Assembly (NCBI RefSeq): GCF_000149955.1
Contig: NC_030988.1
Span: forward strand, 5,529,434-5,593,433
Direction: 5' to 3'
Length of the DNA stretch: 64,000 nucleotides
DNA from: Fusarium oxysporum f. sp. lycopersici 4287
Taxonomy: Eukaryota > Ascomycota > Sordariomycetes > Hypocreales > Nectriaceae
A program made the translations under genes and the position numbers. Below, piece by piece: positions 32,009-43,635 of this stretch; positions within the stretch are counted from its first letter, which is position 1; every line of letters starts with the position of its first letter. The notes under the pieces are model-generated. The model was not told where the DNA came from, did not search any database, and saw nothing but the letters and a program-made list of their open reading frames with translations.

Positions 32009-34713
32009 TTGCATGGAGCGGAACGAGCCAACGGCATGGGAGAAGACACGAACGGCACAAGTCGTTCCCCCCACGGAGCGCGGCATAGATGAGGAGGGTT
32101 TGGTGGAGATTGAGGAGATCTTGGCGTCGCTCAACCAAGGACAAGACATTCCGAATGGCGGGATAGAATTGCTGGGGCCGAACGAAGACGAAGGACGCGA
32201 TCAGGGCGAGAGCGAGTCCGAGAAGTTAGGGAAGCCGATCAACGAAGTCACTTCGTCGGGCATGTTTGCTCTGGATGCAGCGCCGGATGTAGCGGATGTG
32301 GAGAAGCTCTTGTTCGCCTGCAACGTCGTGAACGGAGATGCGGCCGGTAACGCCAACACGGGGCCGAGAACAGAGTTGGGATCGGTGGAAAGGCGGCGAC
32401 GACATGTTGACGCCTGTGAACCATACATTCATGTTTCTCGCGGGGATGATTTCGCCGACTCATTCGATGCCTCGTTCTTCGCGAAGACCTTCCCTACACT
32501 GCTACCGTTCGGCGTCGGAGGGCCACGGCTGGTCGAAGAAGCCATCCTAGGCGCGGAAGGAGATGCCGATAAGCACGGGGTAGAAACGGCGGCCCAAGAC
32601 CTCATTTCATCCCGGAACATGAGTCTGCGAGCGTGGGCCGATGTAGTGTTGCGGCGCCACGGTGGTCGGTTTGCGACGCACCACATATTTGCATTCCTTG
32701 TGTTCAACATGAGCGTGCGGTCGAAGAACCGGCGCGTGAGCATGCTAAGCGTGACGAGAAAAAATTTCCGAAAGGCAGAGGGCATTATACAGTCGCTGTC
32801 TGCAGAGAGGTTAGCAGCGGCGAGGGTCGACTTGGAGAGCTCAGGCAAAACGACCGATGAGGCTGTGAAGGAGCTTCTGAGAAGCCTCTCCCTGTACGGC
32901 TTCCGGCAGCCTATGTCCAGGGAAAGCCGCTTGAGTATGCGGCGGAAGATACAGTCGCTAATCCTCCGCTATGGTGTACCGGCGATCTGGTTCACACTCA
33001 ACCCGAACGATATTACGAACCCGGTGAAGCTGCGGCTTGCAGCATACCGCACCCGTGAACCTGATGCGGCCGAGGCTTTCTTGACGAGCCTCGACATGTC
33101 GTACAAGCGTGTGCGGCTGGCCATCTCGGACCCCATGAGCTCTGCCATCTTCTTCCACCGAGAGATGACGTTATTCTTTGAGCATTATGTAAAAGTGGGA
33201 GGGGAGTCGGTATTTGGGCGCATCAGCCATTATTATGGTGCCGTGGAGACCAACGAACGAGGAGCGCTTCACATCCACGGGTTGCTTTGGTTGCATGGGA
33301 ACTCGCATTTGAGCTCGATGGTTCCCGATACCGAGGGCGAGGACCAAGCCACGTGCCGTGACCGTATCATCCAATACATAGATAGTGTCTTCTCCGAGGT
33401 ATGGCCCAAGATGAGTTGCTGACAATATAATAGTCGAGCGAGGCCAAACTAATATTGCAATCTAGGACCTGGACCAGGAAGCGTTTTGCGCCGTCCAAGC
33501 GGAGCGATCGGTAACATCGGACATCTCGTCCCTGCTGGGCAATAGGGAGCAGTTTTCGGCTGCATTTGATGGGGAAGCCAACTTTTGTGCCGGCGCAACA
33601 CAGATCCATACTCACAGCCCAACTTGTGTCAAGTATTCCTTGAGCAAGGACAAAAGAGCAAAGAAGCGTGGCCTTTGTCGGTTTCAGGCGCCGTGGAGAC
33701 TAGTCGAGAAGACTGCTTTTACGGCAGATGGCGTGTTGCATATCCGCAGGAGGCATAGCATGGTAAATCGGTGGAACAAGGCCATCGCCGTGGGGCTCCG
33801 CCATAATCACGATATCTCCTTCATAGCGACGCAGCGGAAGACCATGGCCCTCGTCTATTACATCACGAACTATGCGACCAAAGTAGAGGACCCGGTGTGG
33901 AAACGCGTGGTTGCCGCAGCAGAACTGCTGCCCCTCGTCTCAGCGGCCGGTGGAACGGAGGATCGTGGGGAGGATCGTGGAAGCAATGCCGCGGGTGACG
34001 ACGGTGCTGGGAATAGGACGCGACAGTTCTTGATGAGGGTGGCGAACCGCGTGTTCACGGAGCGTTCTTTATCGCAGGTCGAGGTCGTTGCACATCTTGT
34101 GGGATACCCGACCGAGTTCAGTAATAGCAACGCCTGGACGTTCCTGAACGTCTCTCTGCTCTACTGGCATGTCTTCCGGCGATGGCGACACCTCCGGCAA
34201 GAGAGCGGGACCGAGGTTGCAAACGATTCCGTGGACGAGTCGATAGTTGTGGAAGAAGCAGGTGAAAGGATTGGCTATGCTGAGGCATACCAGCACCGGG
34301 GAGACGTTTTGCGAAGCCTATGCCTCTATGACTATGTTTCGCTCGTCAGACTCAAACGAGTCAGTAAAGATGAGATCCCTGCCGCTTGGGGAGAGGTGTC
34401 ATTCGAGAACGAGTGGGGTCCTGGAAGAGGCTGGTTGCAGGTGCTGAGGCGGCCGGGAAAGCACGCCAGCGTCTGCCTTGATGGCTACCTGAGCAAGGAT
34501 TTCGATCAGGATGACGAAGAGCCGTGCTATCGAAGGTGGGTCTGCCGCCGCCGACAGAGTGTAAAGGTCGTGTTGAAGAGGCTAACCTCCATGTGCTGGA
34601 AGAGCAGCGGTGCAGCACCTTGCGCTATTTGTGCCATGGGAGTCTTTTTTGTGCCGAGAAACGGACGACATCAACAGCATATGGGCGCGGGCACGAAAGG
34701 CGCTGCCTCCTAG
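31983..34713 (+). pseudogene. Helitron Rep (HUH) region
   Basis: The frame continues from the G-run. FAFLVFNMSVRSKN, then VPAIWFTLNPNDITNP and the HUH box GALHIHGLLWL (about 33260-33292) identify the Helitron-like N/Rep domain, which nicks single strands during rolling-circle transposition. An intron at 33399-33465 (GTATGG...CTAG, 67 nt) restores the frame to QIHTHSPTCVKYS (zinc-binding) and MALVYYITNYATK, where the spaced tyrosines fit the Rep Tyr motif. Near 34540-34610 the frame breaks twice: HVLEEQ is in a second frame and QHLALFVPWESFLC in a third. No catalytic core residue appears lost, but the protein cannot be made whole. Confidence 0.85.
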
Positions 34714-37033
34714 AATATCATGCCTCGTTGATAATGTGCAACTGCTCCGACGATCGGCTGAAGACGCAAAACGCGATGCCCGGCAATGGGCAGCGTCATC
34801 TGGCGACGGTGAACTCACGGCCACACATGCCCACCAGGACAGGGCAGGCGAGGCGAGAGAAGAAGCCACATCGGCGTACCAGTCTGACAGCGTCGGAAAT
34901 GCAACTCGTCTGATTGATGTTGTGAGGGGTGCAATTGGTGCGGCCCAGATCACGGAGGGCTCGCCAGAGCTCATGGGAATGATGCAGCAGCTTTGTCACT
35001 TTCAGCAATCAGCATTATGCTCGACTGTTGAGCTCCAGGCCACCGTAACACCCGAACCGGGGGAAAGACGGGTAAGCATACGAGGGAACCGATTTTCCGG
35101 GGTCGTAGTACCACCACAGGGCCAGGTCAAGGCCATCAAGTCGCAGCAGATCTGTGCGTCCAGAGAGAAGGAGAAAATGATCCAGGGTATACAAAGTACC
35201 GTCGCGGCCCACGGGACCGATCGCAGCGCAGTGGTGCAGAGTTTGCTCACCGGTTTTGGAGAGGAGGATATCCAAATGACGGCGGCGGATTTGGAAGGGA
35301 CGGCAGTCCATGCAAGTCCGAGCATGGAAGTCCACTTTGGTGCATCGACGTCTTTCCTCGAGGCGGGAAAGGCTCTGGTAGCGCGGTTTACACTGAATAA
35401 GAGGCAGGCGATCGCTTTCCTTATATTATGCCGCCAACTCGACCTGATCCATGGTGGGGAGAAAAGGGAGAAAAGTGATATCAGTCAGCTCTGCCAGTTC
35501 GTCGGCGGAGAGGGCGGAACCGGCAAGTCGAGAGTCATTGAGGCGCTAGTCGAGCTCTTTGCATCAAAGGGCATTTCGAACCGCCTGTTGATCACGGCGA
35601 CGTCAGGGACTGCCGCAGCGCGGATCAACGGCATCACAATCCACTCAGCCTGCGGGTTCTCCAAGGACCAAGCGGTGGGCGCGAACTTGGCCAAAGATCT
35701 CGACGGCGTGCGATTGCCGAAACAGGCGGAGCGATTCGTCCATGGACAGTCGCGAATGGACTGGCAGGACAAGGCAATGTTGGTCATCGATGAGGTGAGC
35801 ATGCTCGGAGCTCGGACGCTGTACGCCGTGAATGAGCAGCTCTGCAGGCTGCGCGGATCGCAGCAGGATTTTGGGGGCATACCCATCGTTCTCTTCTGCG
35901 GAGACTTCCATCAGTTTCGTCCTGTACAGGAAAGGTCGATCCTTCTTCCCAGTATGGTCGTCTCATGGGACGAAGACAACTCGTTCAAGGCCGAGCAACG
36001 GCACCAGCATGACAAGGCGCACGCGCTGTGGAAGAAGTTCACGACGGTTGTCATGCTGGATGAACAAGTGCGTGCGGCAGGAGATCCGGTTTTGCAGAGA
36101 CTGCTGAAGCGGATCCGACTGGGTGTGCAGGATCGCACGGATTTAGAACTGCTCAACTCAAGGTGCTACCGGGAGGATAGGCGGATCCCATGGGAGACGG
36201 GCATCACCGTGGTGACACCACTGAATAGGAACCGGTGGAACCTAAATATGGAGGCAACCTTGGCGTTCCAGATCCTGCAGCGGTCAATAATGCGAATCTT
36301 CATCTCCGAGCACAAATGGAAGGATGGCCTGCCGACGGAGGAAGAAGCCATCATGATGCTAAACCAGGGCGACGATAGCGCGATACCGGTACCAGCCATC
36401 TTCATGTTCGTGCCGGGGATTCCTGTCGTGGTGAACCACAATACCCACCAAGGGCTGAAGTTGGTCAACGGTGCCAGCTACACTGCTCTGGAGGTCATCC
36501 TCGACGAGACCCACCCGGGCCATCGGATCTCGGCCGATATGATGGTCCACTTCGGGCCGCCAGCGGGGATAATCCTAGAGTCAGAGACAACAAAGGATAT
36601 CCACTTCGTCGGGATGCCGTCCGGCACGGTTCTCTTGACGCCCATGAGCGTGAGAATCCAATGCCAGCGAAAGAGGCCGTGGCAGCGCAACGACGTCAGC
36701 CGGAAGGGTTTGCCGTGCGCGGCGGCTTTTGCGTGCACAGACTACAAGGTGCAGGGCAGGACGCTCGAGCGCGTAGCACTGGAGTTGCGCGGGACGAGGA
36801 CGACGAATGTCGACGGACGCATCGTCCCCTCGCAGTGCGACCCGTACAGCCTGTACGTGCAGCTGTCGCGATGCTCGTCGCTGGATGGCATTATGCTCGT
36901 GTCTAAGATACGGGAGAGAGACTTGGTGGGCAACTGCGTTCCCCCGGAGATGACTGCCGCGCAGGCGAGACTGGAGCAACTGAGCAATAGGACCATTCGG
37001 GAGGCCATGCGCTGGTTGGACGACGATTCCTAA
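34610..37033 (+). pseudogene. Helitron PIF1-like helicase region
   Basis: This is an 807-codon open segment. Walker A is GGEGGTGKS (about 35503-35530), Walker B is VIDEVSMLG (about 35785-35811), motif III is CGDFHQFRPV (about 35899-35928), and motifs V/VI are represented by DYKVQGRT and YVQLSRCSSLDGI near the end. It is a superfamily 1B, PIF1-like 5'-3' helicase. The segment is uninterrupted and all core motifs are present, but it depends on the upstream, broken frame for its start. Stop at 37031-37033. Confidence 0.85.
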
Positions 37034-38121
37034 GGCTAGGGGGCCTGCGTTCGGCGACGTTGTCGAGACGAAATGGGAGAGGGGAGAGGGCGGGGAAGCG
37101 TTACAGGAAGCGTTATAGGATAGGAAAAGCGGGAGGGCCCTTCTGGAAGACACAAACGGTCTCCTCTCCTCGTCACGCGTTCGAGCCAGAGCCAGACGAG
37201 TCGAACAGGCACGCACCAAGGAAGAGCTAGACGGACGCAAAACCACCAATCACAAAGGCTGTTCAAAGTTTTAAAGGTCGCGGGGCGAAGCTGGCACGCG
37301 GCGTTTTAATTAGTTCCCAGCGGTGTTAGTTTTGACCAATGGAAAGCGAGCATTCCGACCCTGAGCGGCGGGTGGGGCATAAGGGCCTTTCGTTCCTCAA
37401 GGCATTCATCGTTGGCTAAAAAACACGGGAAAAGAAAGCATCTAACTCGGTGTCGAGACGAAAGCGTGATCTGAGCTCGGAGGCAGCTTACGAAATATCG
37501 TTACACCCTGGTCGCTTGGTCTAGAGCTCAAACCAATGAAAGGAGGGCTTGGACCGGACGGTATCCTTGTTGACTCCAGTGGCTTCCTAGTCCTACAGTC
37601 CAAAATCAATTGTTGTACAATTGATTTAACGTACCCCACTTTACAGGGGGTAGAATTGATTTTTGACCGGGGGTAGAATTGAATTTCGAAAAAAGACCAG
37701 TGTTGGGATGAACTCCATTCTGACAAGGGGTTGACTTGAATTTTTGATTGGTGCTTGACTGCACGTTCCGGCAAGACAACACTTTAACAGCGGCGTGTCA
37801 AATCCGGACTCTGGTTCCTCAGTAACCTATCGCGCCACGTATACTAGGGTTACGATAGGGTTAGTATTGACCATCTAGGCTATCATTACCAGATTACTTT
37901 TCACAAACTATACTATAGTATAAAACTTTAAATTGCACAAGTCAAACGCGTACCCGCGTCGCGTGGTCAGTTATGGGCCAACGTTGAAAAGACCCTGACT
38001 CCAAACTTCAATTTCTATCTATGCATATGTACACATCATGCACTGGCAAGTGTAATTTAAACAACGACAGGATACACTGGAGTCGCTCGACCTTATATAC
38101 TTTCACTACGTCCTAGTTATC
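37034..38121. other. Helitron downstream region and repeats, no gene
   Basis: No convincing coding frame. It contains GGGGGTAGAATTGA twice (37646 and 37669, 23 bp apart) and the hairpin block shared with 58.8 kb. GGTTA and GGGTTAG motifs occur near 37848-37862. Confidence 0.5.
37587..37685 (-). repeat. hairpin-CTAG block, inverted copy of 58791-58881
   Basis: On the minus strand: tctacccccggtcaaaaatc, then an 11-bp-stem hairpin (atcaattgt/acaattgat, 37603-37627), 12 nt, then CTAG (37587-37590). This layout matches the 3' terminus of Helitrons. The base after CTAG is not the usual T, and similarity to the second copy seems to extend a few bases further, so the boundary is not proven. Confidence 0.6.
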
Positions 38122-38271
38122 ATGCGAAAGAAGCAGGCGCAGGTCGTGCGCAATATGGAAACCCAAGTACATGAGCTTATTGAAACACATTATCGAACAT
38201 ATCCGCAGTGGAACAAGTGTTACGACCCGGAGCTCAGGGAGCTAAATTACCGCCTAGCGAAAGTTGAATGA
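38122..38271 (+). CDS. small hypothetical ORF (49 aa)
   Basis: ATG at 38122 to TGA at 38269-38271. The product is charged and helical-looking (MRKKQAQVVRNMETQVHEL, then YPQWNKCYDPELRELNYRL). No family is recognised. It could be an exon of a longer gene or chance. Confidence 0.25.
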   Translation: MRKKQAQVVRNMETQVHELIETHYRTYPQWNKCYDPELRELNYRLAKVE

Positions 38272-38494
38272 TGTCCAGGAGGATAACAAATAAGAATAAA
38301 ACAAAAGTGGGCACATAAAGAAAGAATAGCTACATATGCAAGTCTATGCGAACCTTTATTAGCCGATTCTTCGATGAGGCTCTACTTAAGTAAAGAGATA
38401 TACATCACGAACTGAATGCGGCGTACAAGTTGAGAAACTTCGAGAGCTTGGATAACTAATTTCTTAGTAATTGCTAACAACGAGATCAAGTCCG

Positions 38495-39115
38495 CTATTG
38501 ATGCCTCGTTATTGCAGCATCTCCCTTTGGCGAGTTTGCCTGATCAGCTGCTCTTGTATTTCGTGGCGAGGACGTCACTGCGGAAGATCCTCCAGCCAAG
38601 AGTTCATCGGCGACTTCATCAACCCAGTCGCCTCCATACGATTCCTGTGAAGCTTCAGGACTAACAGGCTCATCAGGAGGTGGTGAATGGGAACAGCTTT
38701 TGCCAGAAAGTGTGGACTTTTGTGAATATGGTGACTGATCTTTTGTTTCGGGTGGTTGTGCTATAGCTTCTTCCATGACGTTCAAATGTTTCCATTTATC
38801 CAAATTTGCTTGGCGGCGGCTGCGGTGCAACACAGTCTTCAGGCATTCGTGGTAACCATCCTTCGTAAAGAAGCGCTTTGGAGATGAAGGTGTCGACTCT
38901 GGACTGGTGTCAAGGGAACTTGACGGTGTAAGCTCTCCGGCTTCTGCTTCGTGTCTATCGCTTCTTTCCTTATCACTCCTCTCGACGGCAAGCAGCATTG
39001 GCATGGGGATATTACTTTCAAGTTTTCTGCGCTTGCTACCTCGTGAGGACGGGGAGAAGCTGTTTAAACGTGTTGCAGTACGAACATAGCCCTGTTTGGC
39101 GCGCACGTTCTTCAT
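38495..39115 (-). CDS. hypothetical Ser/Pro-rich nuclear-type protein
   Basis: 206 codons from an ATG at 39113-39115. The protein is basic at first (SRGSKRRKLES, a possible nuclear localisation signal), then Ser/Pro-rich. A central patch that could be folded (FFTKDGYHECLKTVLHRSRR, NLDKWKHLNVMEEAI) is followed by an acidic segment (GGDWVDEVADELLAGG). I do not recognise it. It stands alone between the Helitron and the HET gene. Confidence 0.5.
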   Translation of the reverse strand: MKNVRAKQGYVRTATRLNSFSPSSRGSKRRKLESNIPMPMLLAVERSDKERSDRHEAEAGELTPSSSLDTSPESTPSSPKRFFTKDGYHECLKTVLHRSRRQANLDKWKHLNVMEEAIAQPPETKDQSPYSQKSTLSGKSCSHSPPPDEPVSPEASQESYGGDWVDEVADELLAGGSSAVTSSPRNTRAADQANSPKGDAAITRHQ

Positions 39116-40287
39116 CGCGTCGACATGCGAAAGCTGCGTGACACGTCTCTATTGTATGCACCCTTTGAATCGATAGCAGGACGTGCAGGCGGACGGGGGG
39201 CCTGGTTGGACAAGTGAAGATACAGAGACGCTGGGTTGATATGGGAGCGAAGGACAAAGTCGGCCGAAGTCGTGGCAAGACTGTAGGGTTGTGATGGTGT
39301 TGGAAGAAACAGGATGGTTTTTTTGAGACGCGATAGCGAAAAGTTCATTGACACCAGCTAACCGCGTAGTCACGTGCTACTTAAATCCACATTCCTCCAT
39401 CATTTACATCACTATTGTCCGTCCCATTTTCAGTAACGGAGGAATTCACCACCTCCTGCCTGCTCTTCTATTCTTAATTGCCGTGTGCCCCTACTTGCCT
39501 TCTACCCCTACTCTTCTATTCCTAATTGTCGTGTACCCCTAATTGTCGAATACCCCTGTCCATCTCCCAAATCCATGTCTATCTCCTGTCTATTCCCATA
39601 TCATCCATACCATAGCGGATGATTCGTCCCATTTCAATCGACGACCTGCGCACGTGTCATACACATGTAAACGCGTACTTGAGTTTTCATACGTTATACA
39701 CCCTACTCAAGAATTACTTGCAGAAACGCATTGCGTTTCCTGTTTCTGACCAATCACCGTCTAGCATTTTCGCCCCGTACTTTCCCCGAAGGAAACGCAC
39801 TGCGTTTCTCGCACCATGCTAATGAAATCAGAAAACCTAAAACACGAAACGCGTCGCATTTCCGTCGGCTGACCATTGTCAAGTACAACAGCTTCACTAC
39901 AGACCTAAACAACAACATACATGACCGTTGTCTATTGAAATTCACCTGATCAAAATGACTGCCATTTACAACTGGCAGCTCAACTCGTTAGCAAAAGGAT
40001 ATTGGCCAAGACTTTCGCAGTTACCGCTGGCGTTGGCAAGTGCGGTGACATCTGACAACTAGCAGAGCTTCTCACCCAATGGCTGACAAGCAAGTCTCAC
40101 ATTTACCAATCGAGCCCAGAAAACCCGGTGCGGGGTAAATAAAGCTGATCTCGAATCAGGCAGCAATGACACCTACGTCGCTGGTGTCTTAGCTCAAATA
40201 CTTCAGATGACAGACAACAGAACGTATCTTAAGCATTTGTTATTGACCTTACTCATAGGTCCCTCCGAACTTTAATTTCCCAATACA
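39116..40287. other. intergenic, no gene seen
   Basis: Pyrimidine-rich upstream of the HET gene. A short phrase (ctcttctattc(t/c)taattg(c/t)cgtgt(g/a)cccct) occurs twice near 39463 and 39512, partly a third time near 39533, as an imperfect tandem repeat. No coding signal. Confidence 0.5.
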
Positions 40288-42237
40288 ATGAACGACGACT
40301 CTAACTTCTCTCTACGCAACATTGTCACAAACCATGGCAAGTCAATTGCATCGCTTCTCCTCAACATTGGTGAAAACAAACAGCCCCAGCGGAAATATTT
40401 ATCATTTATCCAAGAATTAGAGTGTCTCAGACTTGAGAACTCCAGTGACGGACCTATACTGATACGCCGCGAGATCAATGCCTTTGAGGAACAAGACTAT
40501 GTCGCTCTGTCTTACACCTGGGGCAACTCTGAACAGGAAAGCCCAGTGAAGGGAAAATACAAGTTTCAAACCAGAGGATATAAGCCCCAATTGTTCCCAT
40601 CGCCGGTTCGAGACAGCGTTTTTGACCGTGTGTTTTCGTTCATGCGGGCAAAGGGTCTTAGCATGCTTTGGATCGATAGGCATTGCGTCAAGCAGAAGAC
40701 CTGCAAATCAAATGTTATATGTGCCCATGAACGATGCGAAGATAAGAAGCGCGCAATCGAGACCATGGACTTGGTCTACAGTCTGAGCAAGCACCCTGTG
40801 GCTTTGCTTGGGAAGCCAATCGAGTGGGAGCATGAACTTGATGTACTATTTAAAATCATCAGCGGACAGTTCGTGAAGGAACTTGAACAAACAGAAGACG
40901 ACGAAATCTTACAGGCATTGAGTTTACTAAGTAGGATAACGAAAGATCGATGGTGGACCAGGGCCTGGACGTTCCAGGAAGACTATCGCGGACGGCGAAA
41001 TATGACACTACTCATTCGACACCCTGAATTCCTAGAAGCAAAGAAAAGGGAGTACGAAATTTTCTCCGATGTTCCAAACGAACTTTGTATCGAATCCATA
41101 CGCTTTAGCAAAGAGATTACCGAATTTTGCCGTGCGGTCCAGGATAAAACACCACAACGGGAAGATGTATCACATCATACAAAGTATATCCTTGGAGCCG
41201 CAGGGAACTATAAAATCTTATTGGAAAGTTCGATGCCTATGACCCCAAAAGTCATTGCCGACATCCAAAGGCGAGGACTGGACGATGCTTGGGATAAGTT
41301 GGCAATCATCGCTAATTGCTGCCAGTACAGCATTCGAATAGACCATAAGCAGATGCAAAAGCCAAAGAGCCTCAGTATATCGATACTAGCGATGTATCTT
41401 CTTAATGGAGAGATTCTTTTAAATGAATCACGAAAGGATTCCTCCTTCATGCTTGATAAGACCTTATCCCAATTCTTGGAGGATCAAGCATTTAAAGAGT
41501 TTTATGCTCCCGAGGGCGAACGCGATCTCACTTTCAATAAAGGATGTCGATTTATCGACATTGAGTTCACGCCTAAGGGTATCAAGACGGAAGGGCATCT
41601 TTGGAAACTTGGTAGGATCATAGATCCTGCAAGTTTTCTTCTTCCATTGCCCGAGGCTAAAAACAAACCCTACTCTGTTACCCAGGATGAACAGCGGTGC
41701 CTCGCTCACCTTGCAGCTGAACTGAGACGCTTGCATGAGACAACTCTTGCCATGCATATTGAAAGATTCCTGAGCTATGATCCTACCAGACAGGAAGATA
41801 ATCTCAAAAAAGAGACTTTTTCTAGGTCATATATGCGCCTTATGGCAAAAGAGCTAGTCAAGGCGATCAAGAAAGGCAAATTGCTTCGATTAGGACGAAT
41901 TTGGAACTTCCAGGAAAAGCCAAACCCATGCTCTGCTATATTTATCTGGAACGCTGATGCCAATATCAATAACAAAAGAGGCCGAAAACCAGAGTGGAAG
42001 TTTGCATTTACCGCTTCGAGACCTCTGAAACGCGGTTTCCAGCAGCATGGTACCAATGATCTAGACCACCACGTGTCACTCGAAGTTAAATGGCCATCCT
42101 CATGGAATCATTCTCCTAGTGAACTTCCTCAACTTCTTGTCAGAAGCTGGATTGTTGGATTGTGTTTTTTCTATGATTTCCCAAGGACAAGTGTTATTTT
42201 CTCATGGCCTTCCTCATTCAATACAGTCATTCATTGA
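40288..42237 (+). CDS. HET-domain (heterokaryon incompatibility) protein
   Basis: Single-exon 649-codon gene starting at an ATG. The three HET-domain signatures are present: YVALSYTWG (residues about 70-78), LWIDRHCVKQ (about 127, an altered form of the usual IDAICINQ) and WWTRAWTFQE (about 222, close to the usual RVWTLQE). HET-domain proteins trigger incompatibility-type cell death when unlike fungal cells fuse, or act in related recognition. The remainder (residues 250-649) is a helical region of unknown role with an ILAMYLLNGEILLNES segment. No frame damage is seen. It is the first of several recognition-type genes between 40 and 61 kb. Confidence 0.85.
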   Translation: MNDDSNFSLRNIVTNHGKSIASLLLNIGENKQPQRKYLSFIQELECLRLENSSDGPILIRREINAFEEQDYVALSYTWGNSEQESPVKGKYKFQTRGYKPQLFPSPVRDSVFDRVFSFMRAKGLSMLWIDRHCVKQKTCKSNVICAHERCEDKKRAIETMDLVYSLSKHPVALLGKPIEWEHELDVLFKIISGQFVKELEQTEDDEILQALSLLSRITKDRWWTRAWTFQEDYRGRRNMTLLIRHPEFLEAKKREYEIFSDVPNELCIESIRFSKEITEFCRAVQDKTPQREDVSHHTKYILGAAGNYKILLESSMPMTPKVIADIQRRGLDDAWDKLAIIANCCQYSIRIDHKQMQKPKSLSISILAMYLLNGEILLNESRKDSSFMLDKTLSQFLEDQAFKEFYAPEGERDLTFNKGCRFIDIEFTPKGIKTEGHLWKLGRIIDPASFLLPLPEAKNKPYSVTQDEQRCLAHLAAELRRLHETTLAMHIERFLSYDPTRQEDNLKKETFSRSYMRLMAKELVKAIKKGKLLRLGRIWNFQEKPNPCSAIFIWNADANINNKRGRKPEWKFAFTASRPLKRGFQQHGTNDLDHHVSLEVKWPSSWNHSPSELPQLLVRSWIVGLCFFYDFPRTSVIFSWPSSFNTVIH

Positions 42238-42462
42238 TTGAGTCTCCTATGTTTTAAATCATCACCAGTTGTGAAAGAAATTCACGCCAATAGCTTCTTG
42301 CAGAATAAGTTAAGAGAACGCAGTAGCAGAGAAGAGCTCTGGAACTCTATTAATATGGTAAACTATTACTAATGGTGACCTTAATCATGTCATAATGTTG
42401 CCAGTCCATATCTAGTGCGGATTAAGCTCGCCAATTGACCACGTATCTTTGTCAGAGAAGTA

Positions 42463-43115
42463 TTAAGCCTTTTGCTCTAATGCCTTCGCCATCGAGATGG
42501 CTAGTTGTATGCCCATGTCTAAGCGTATCTGCCGTAATGTAGATGCAATCCAAGTTCTCTGATTTTCGTATGTTGTTCTTAGCATACCCGAAATGAACAG
42601 CGGCTATAGGAGTAAGTAGCCTCCGGGCGATGGGGGTAACTCTACATGTGCCGCTTTCTTGGTATGTACTCCGATGCGCTCGAATCCCAAATGGTACGGT
42701 ACGCTATGACATATTCCATTTACCATGTTAACAAGAACCTTAGCCGATCTGCTTGCTCTTTTCCTGCCGCCAGGCGTGTCGTATCTCAGAGTTGCAGACA
42801 GGATTGCCTCATGCACAAAAAGTCGTACAGTCCTATAGCTGTTCCATAATGTCGCAATCCGCAATTCCGGGTACATATTGTACTGAGACTGGAAACTGGC
42901 GACTGGAGCATTGGCTGATCCGAGATGTTGGTACGAGTTGAAGGCCTAGCTGCCCGGTAGGTCTCGCGCCCAGGCCACTAACATTGCATCTATGGGGAGA
43001 AGCATGGCGGCTACAGTACAGGGACCTGAAATACGTTTGTGCTTGATCTCAGCCCGGGCCGCAGCCAGGAGCTCGTTGATCTCCGAGACGCGATTTGACG
43101 GCGTATCCTCGACTC
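42463..43115 (-). pseudogene. Zn2-C6 transcription factor, C-terminal regulatory domain, two nonsense codons
   Basis: One minus-strand frame reads RISGPCTVAAMLLPIDAML, VAWARDLPGS, stop (42946-42948), AFNSYQHLG, MYPELRIATLWNSYRTVRLF, VHEAILSA, ICHSVPYHLGF, GGYLLL, stop (42604-42606), PLFISGMLRTTYENQRTW, MGIQLAISMAKAL and ends at 42463. This is the fungal-specific transcription-factor domain seen behind C6 zinc clusters. Both internal stops are TAG. The second stands where the family has Trp (TGG to TAG). The N-terminal zinc cluster is absent, because the frame meets unrelated TPR-repeat DNA at about 43.12 kb. It is a dead fragment. Confidence 0.75.
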
Positions 43116-43176
43116 TCTGTAAGGGTTGGGCCCAACACGACCACCTGCTGAGAGCATATGGTAGGGGCACCTGCAG

Positions 43177-43635
43177 TTGGTAGAATCGACGCCTCACGTT
43201 CATCCAGACCTGGCAGCTAGGCTGAACAACCTTGGAAACAAGCTTGGTCGGCGGTATGAACGGACGGGAGAGACGAAGGACCTGGAAGAGGCGATCCAGG
43301 CAGTAAGACAAGCTGTAGAATCGACGCCTCACGACCATCCAGACCGGGAAGGCAGGCTGAATAACCTTGGAATCAAGCTTGAGAGCCGGTATAGACGGAC
43401 GGGGCAGATAAAGGAACTGGAAGAGGCCTCAACCGATCTCCTCGAGGCTTGGTCCTGTTTGAATGCGATGCCATTCCATCGTCTCATGGCTACTGCTACG
43501 TGCCTGAAATTACTCGCTATACAGAACAGAGTTGACGAAGGCATCGATCTTGGAAGAAGGATACTCGATGTCCTTCCTTCAGTCCATACCCGAGCTCTCG
43601 ATCGCAATGATCAGCAGTTCGTCGTGTCGACATGA
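43177..43635 (+). pseudogene. TPR-repeat (CHAT/TPR family) fragment
   Basis: The frame opens at TTG with no ATG. Two TPR-like units of 45 codons (135-bp DNA period, starting 43180 and 43315, both gtagaatcgacgcctcac) read ARLNNLGNKLGRRYERTG and GRLNNLGIKLESRYRRTG. The C-terminal part (RVDEGIDLGRRILDVLPSV, DRNDQQFVVST) matches the region that precedes the CHAT domain in fungal TPR-CHAT proteins, from memory of the family. It ends there, so the CHAT peptidase domain and most repeats are missing. Confidence 0.6.

Larger units (their letters stand above)
30677..37033 (+). mobile_element. autonomous Helitron, decayed
   Basis: An ordered set of Helitron modules: a DUF6570-like N-terminal region, a Helitron-like N/Rep domain with HUH motif and Tyr motif, and a C-terminal PIF1-like helicase. 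The coding sequence carries one probable intron and about three frame disruptions, so it is probably inactive. The terminal TC and CTRR ends were not fixed; the outer coordinates are those of the coding region only. Confidence 0.85.
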
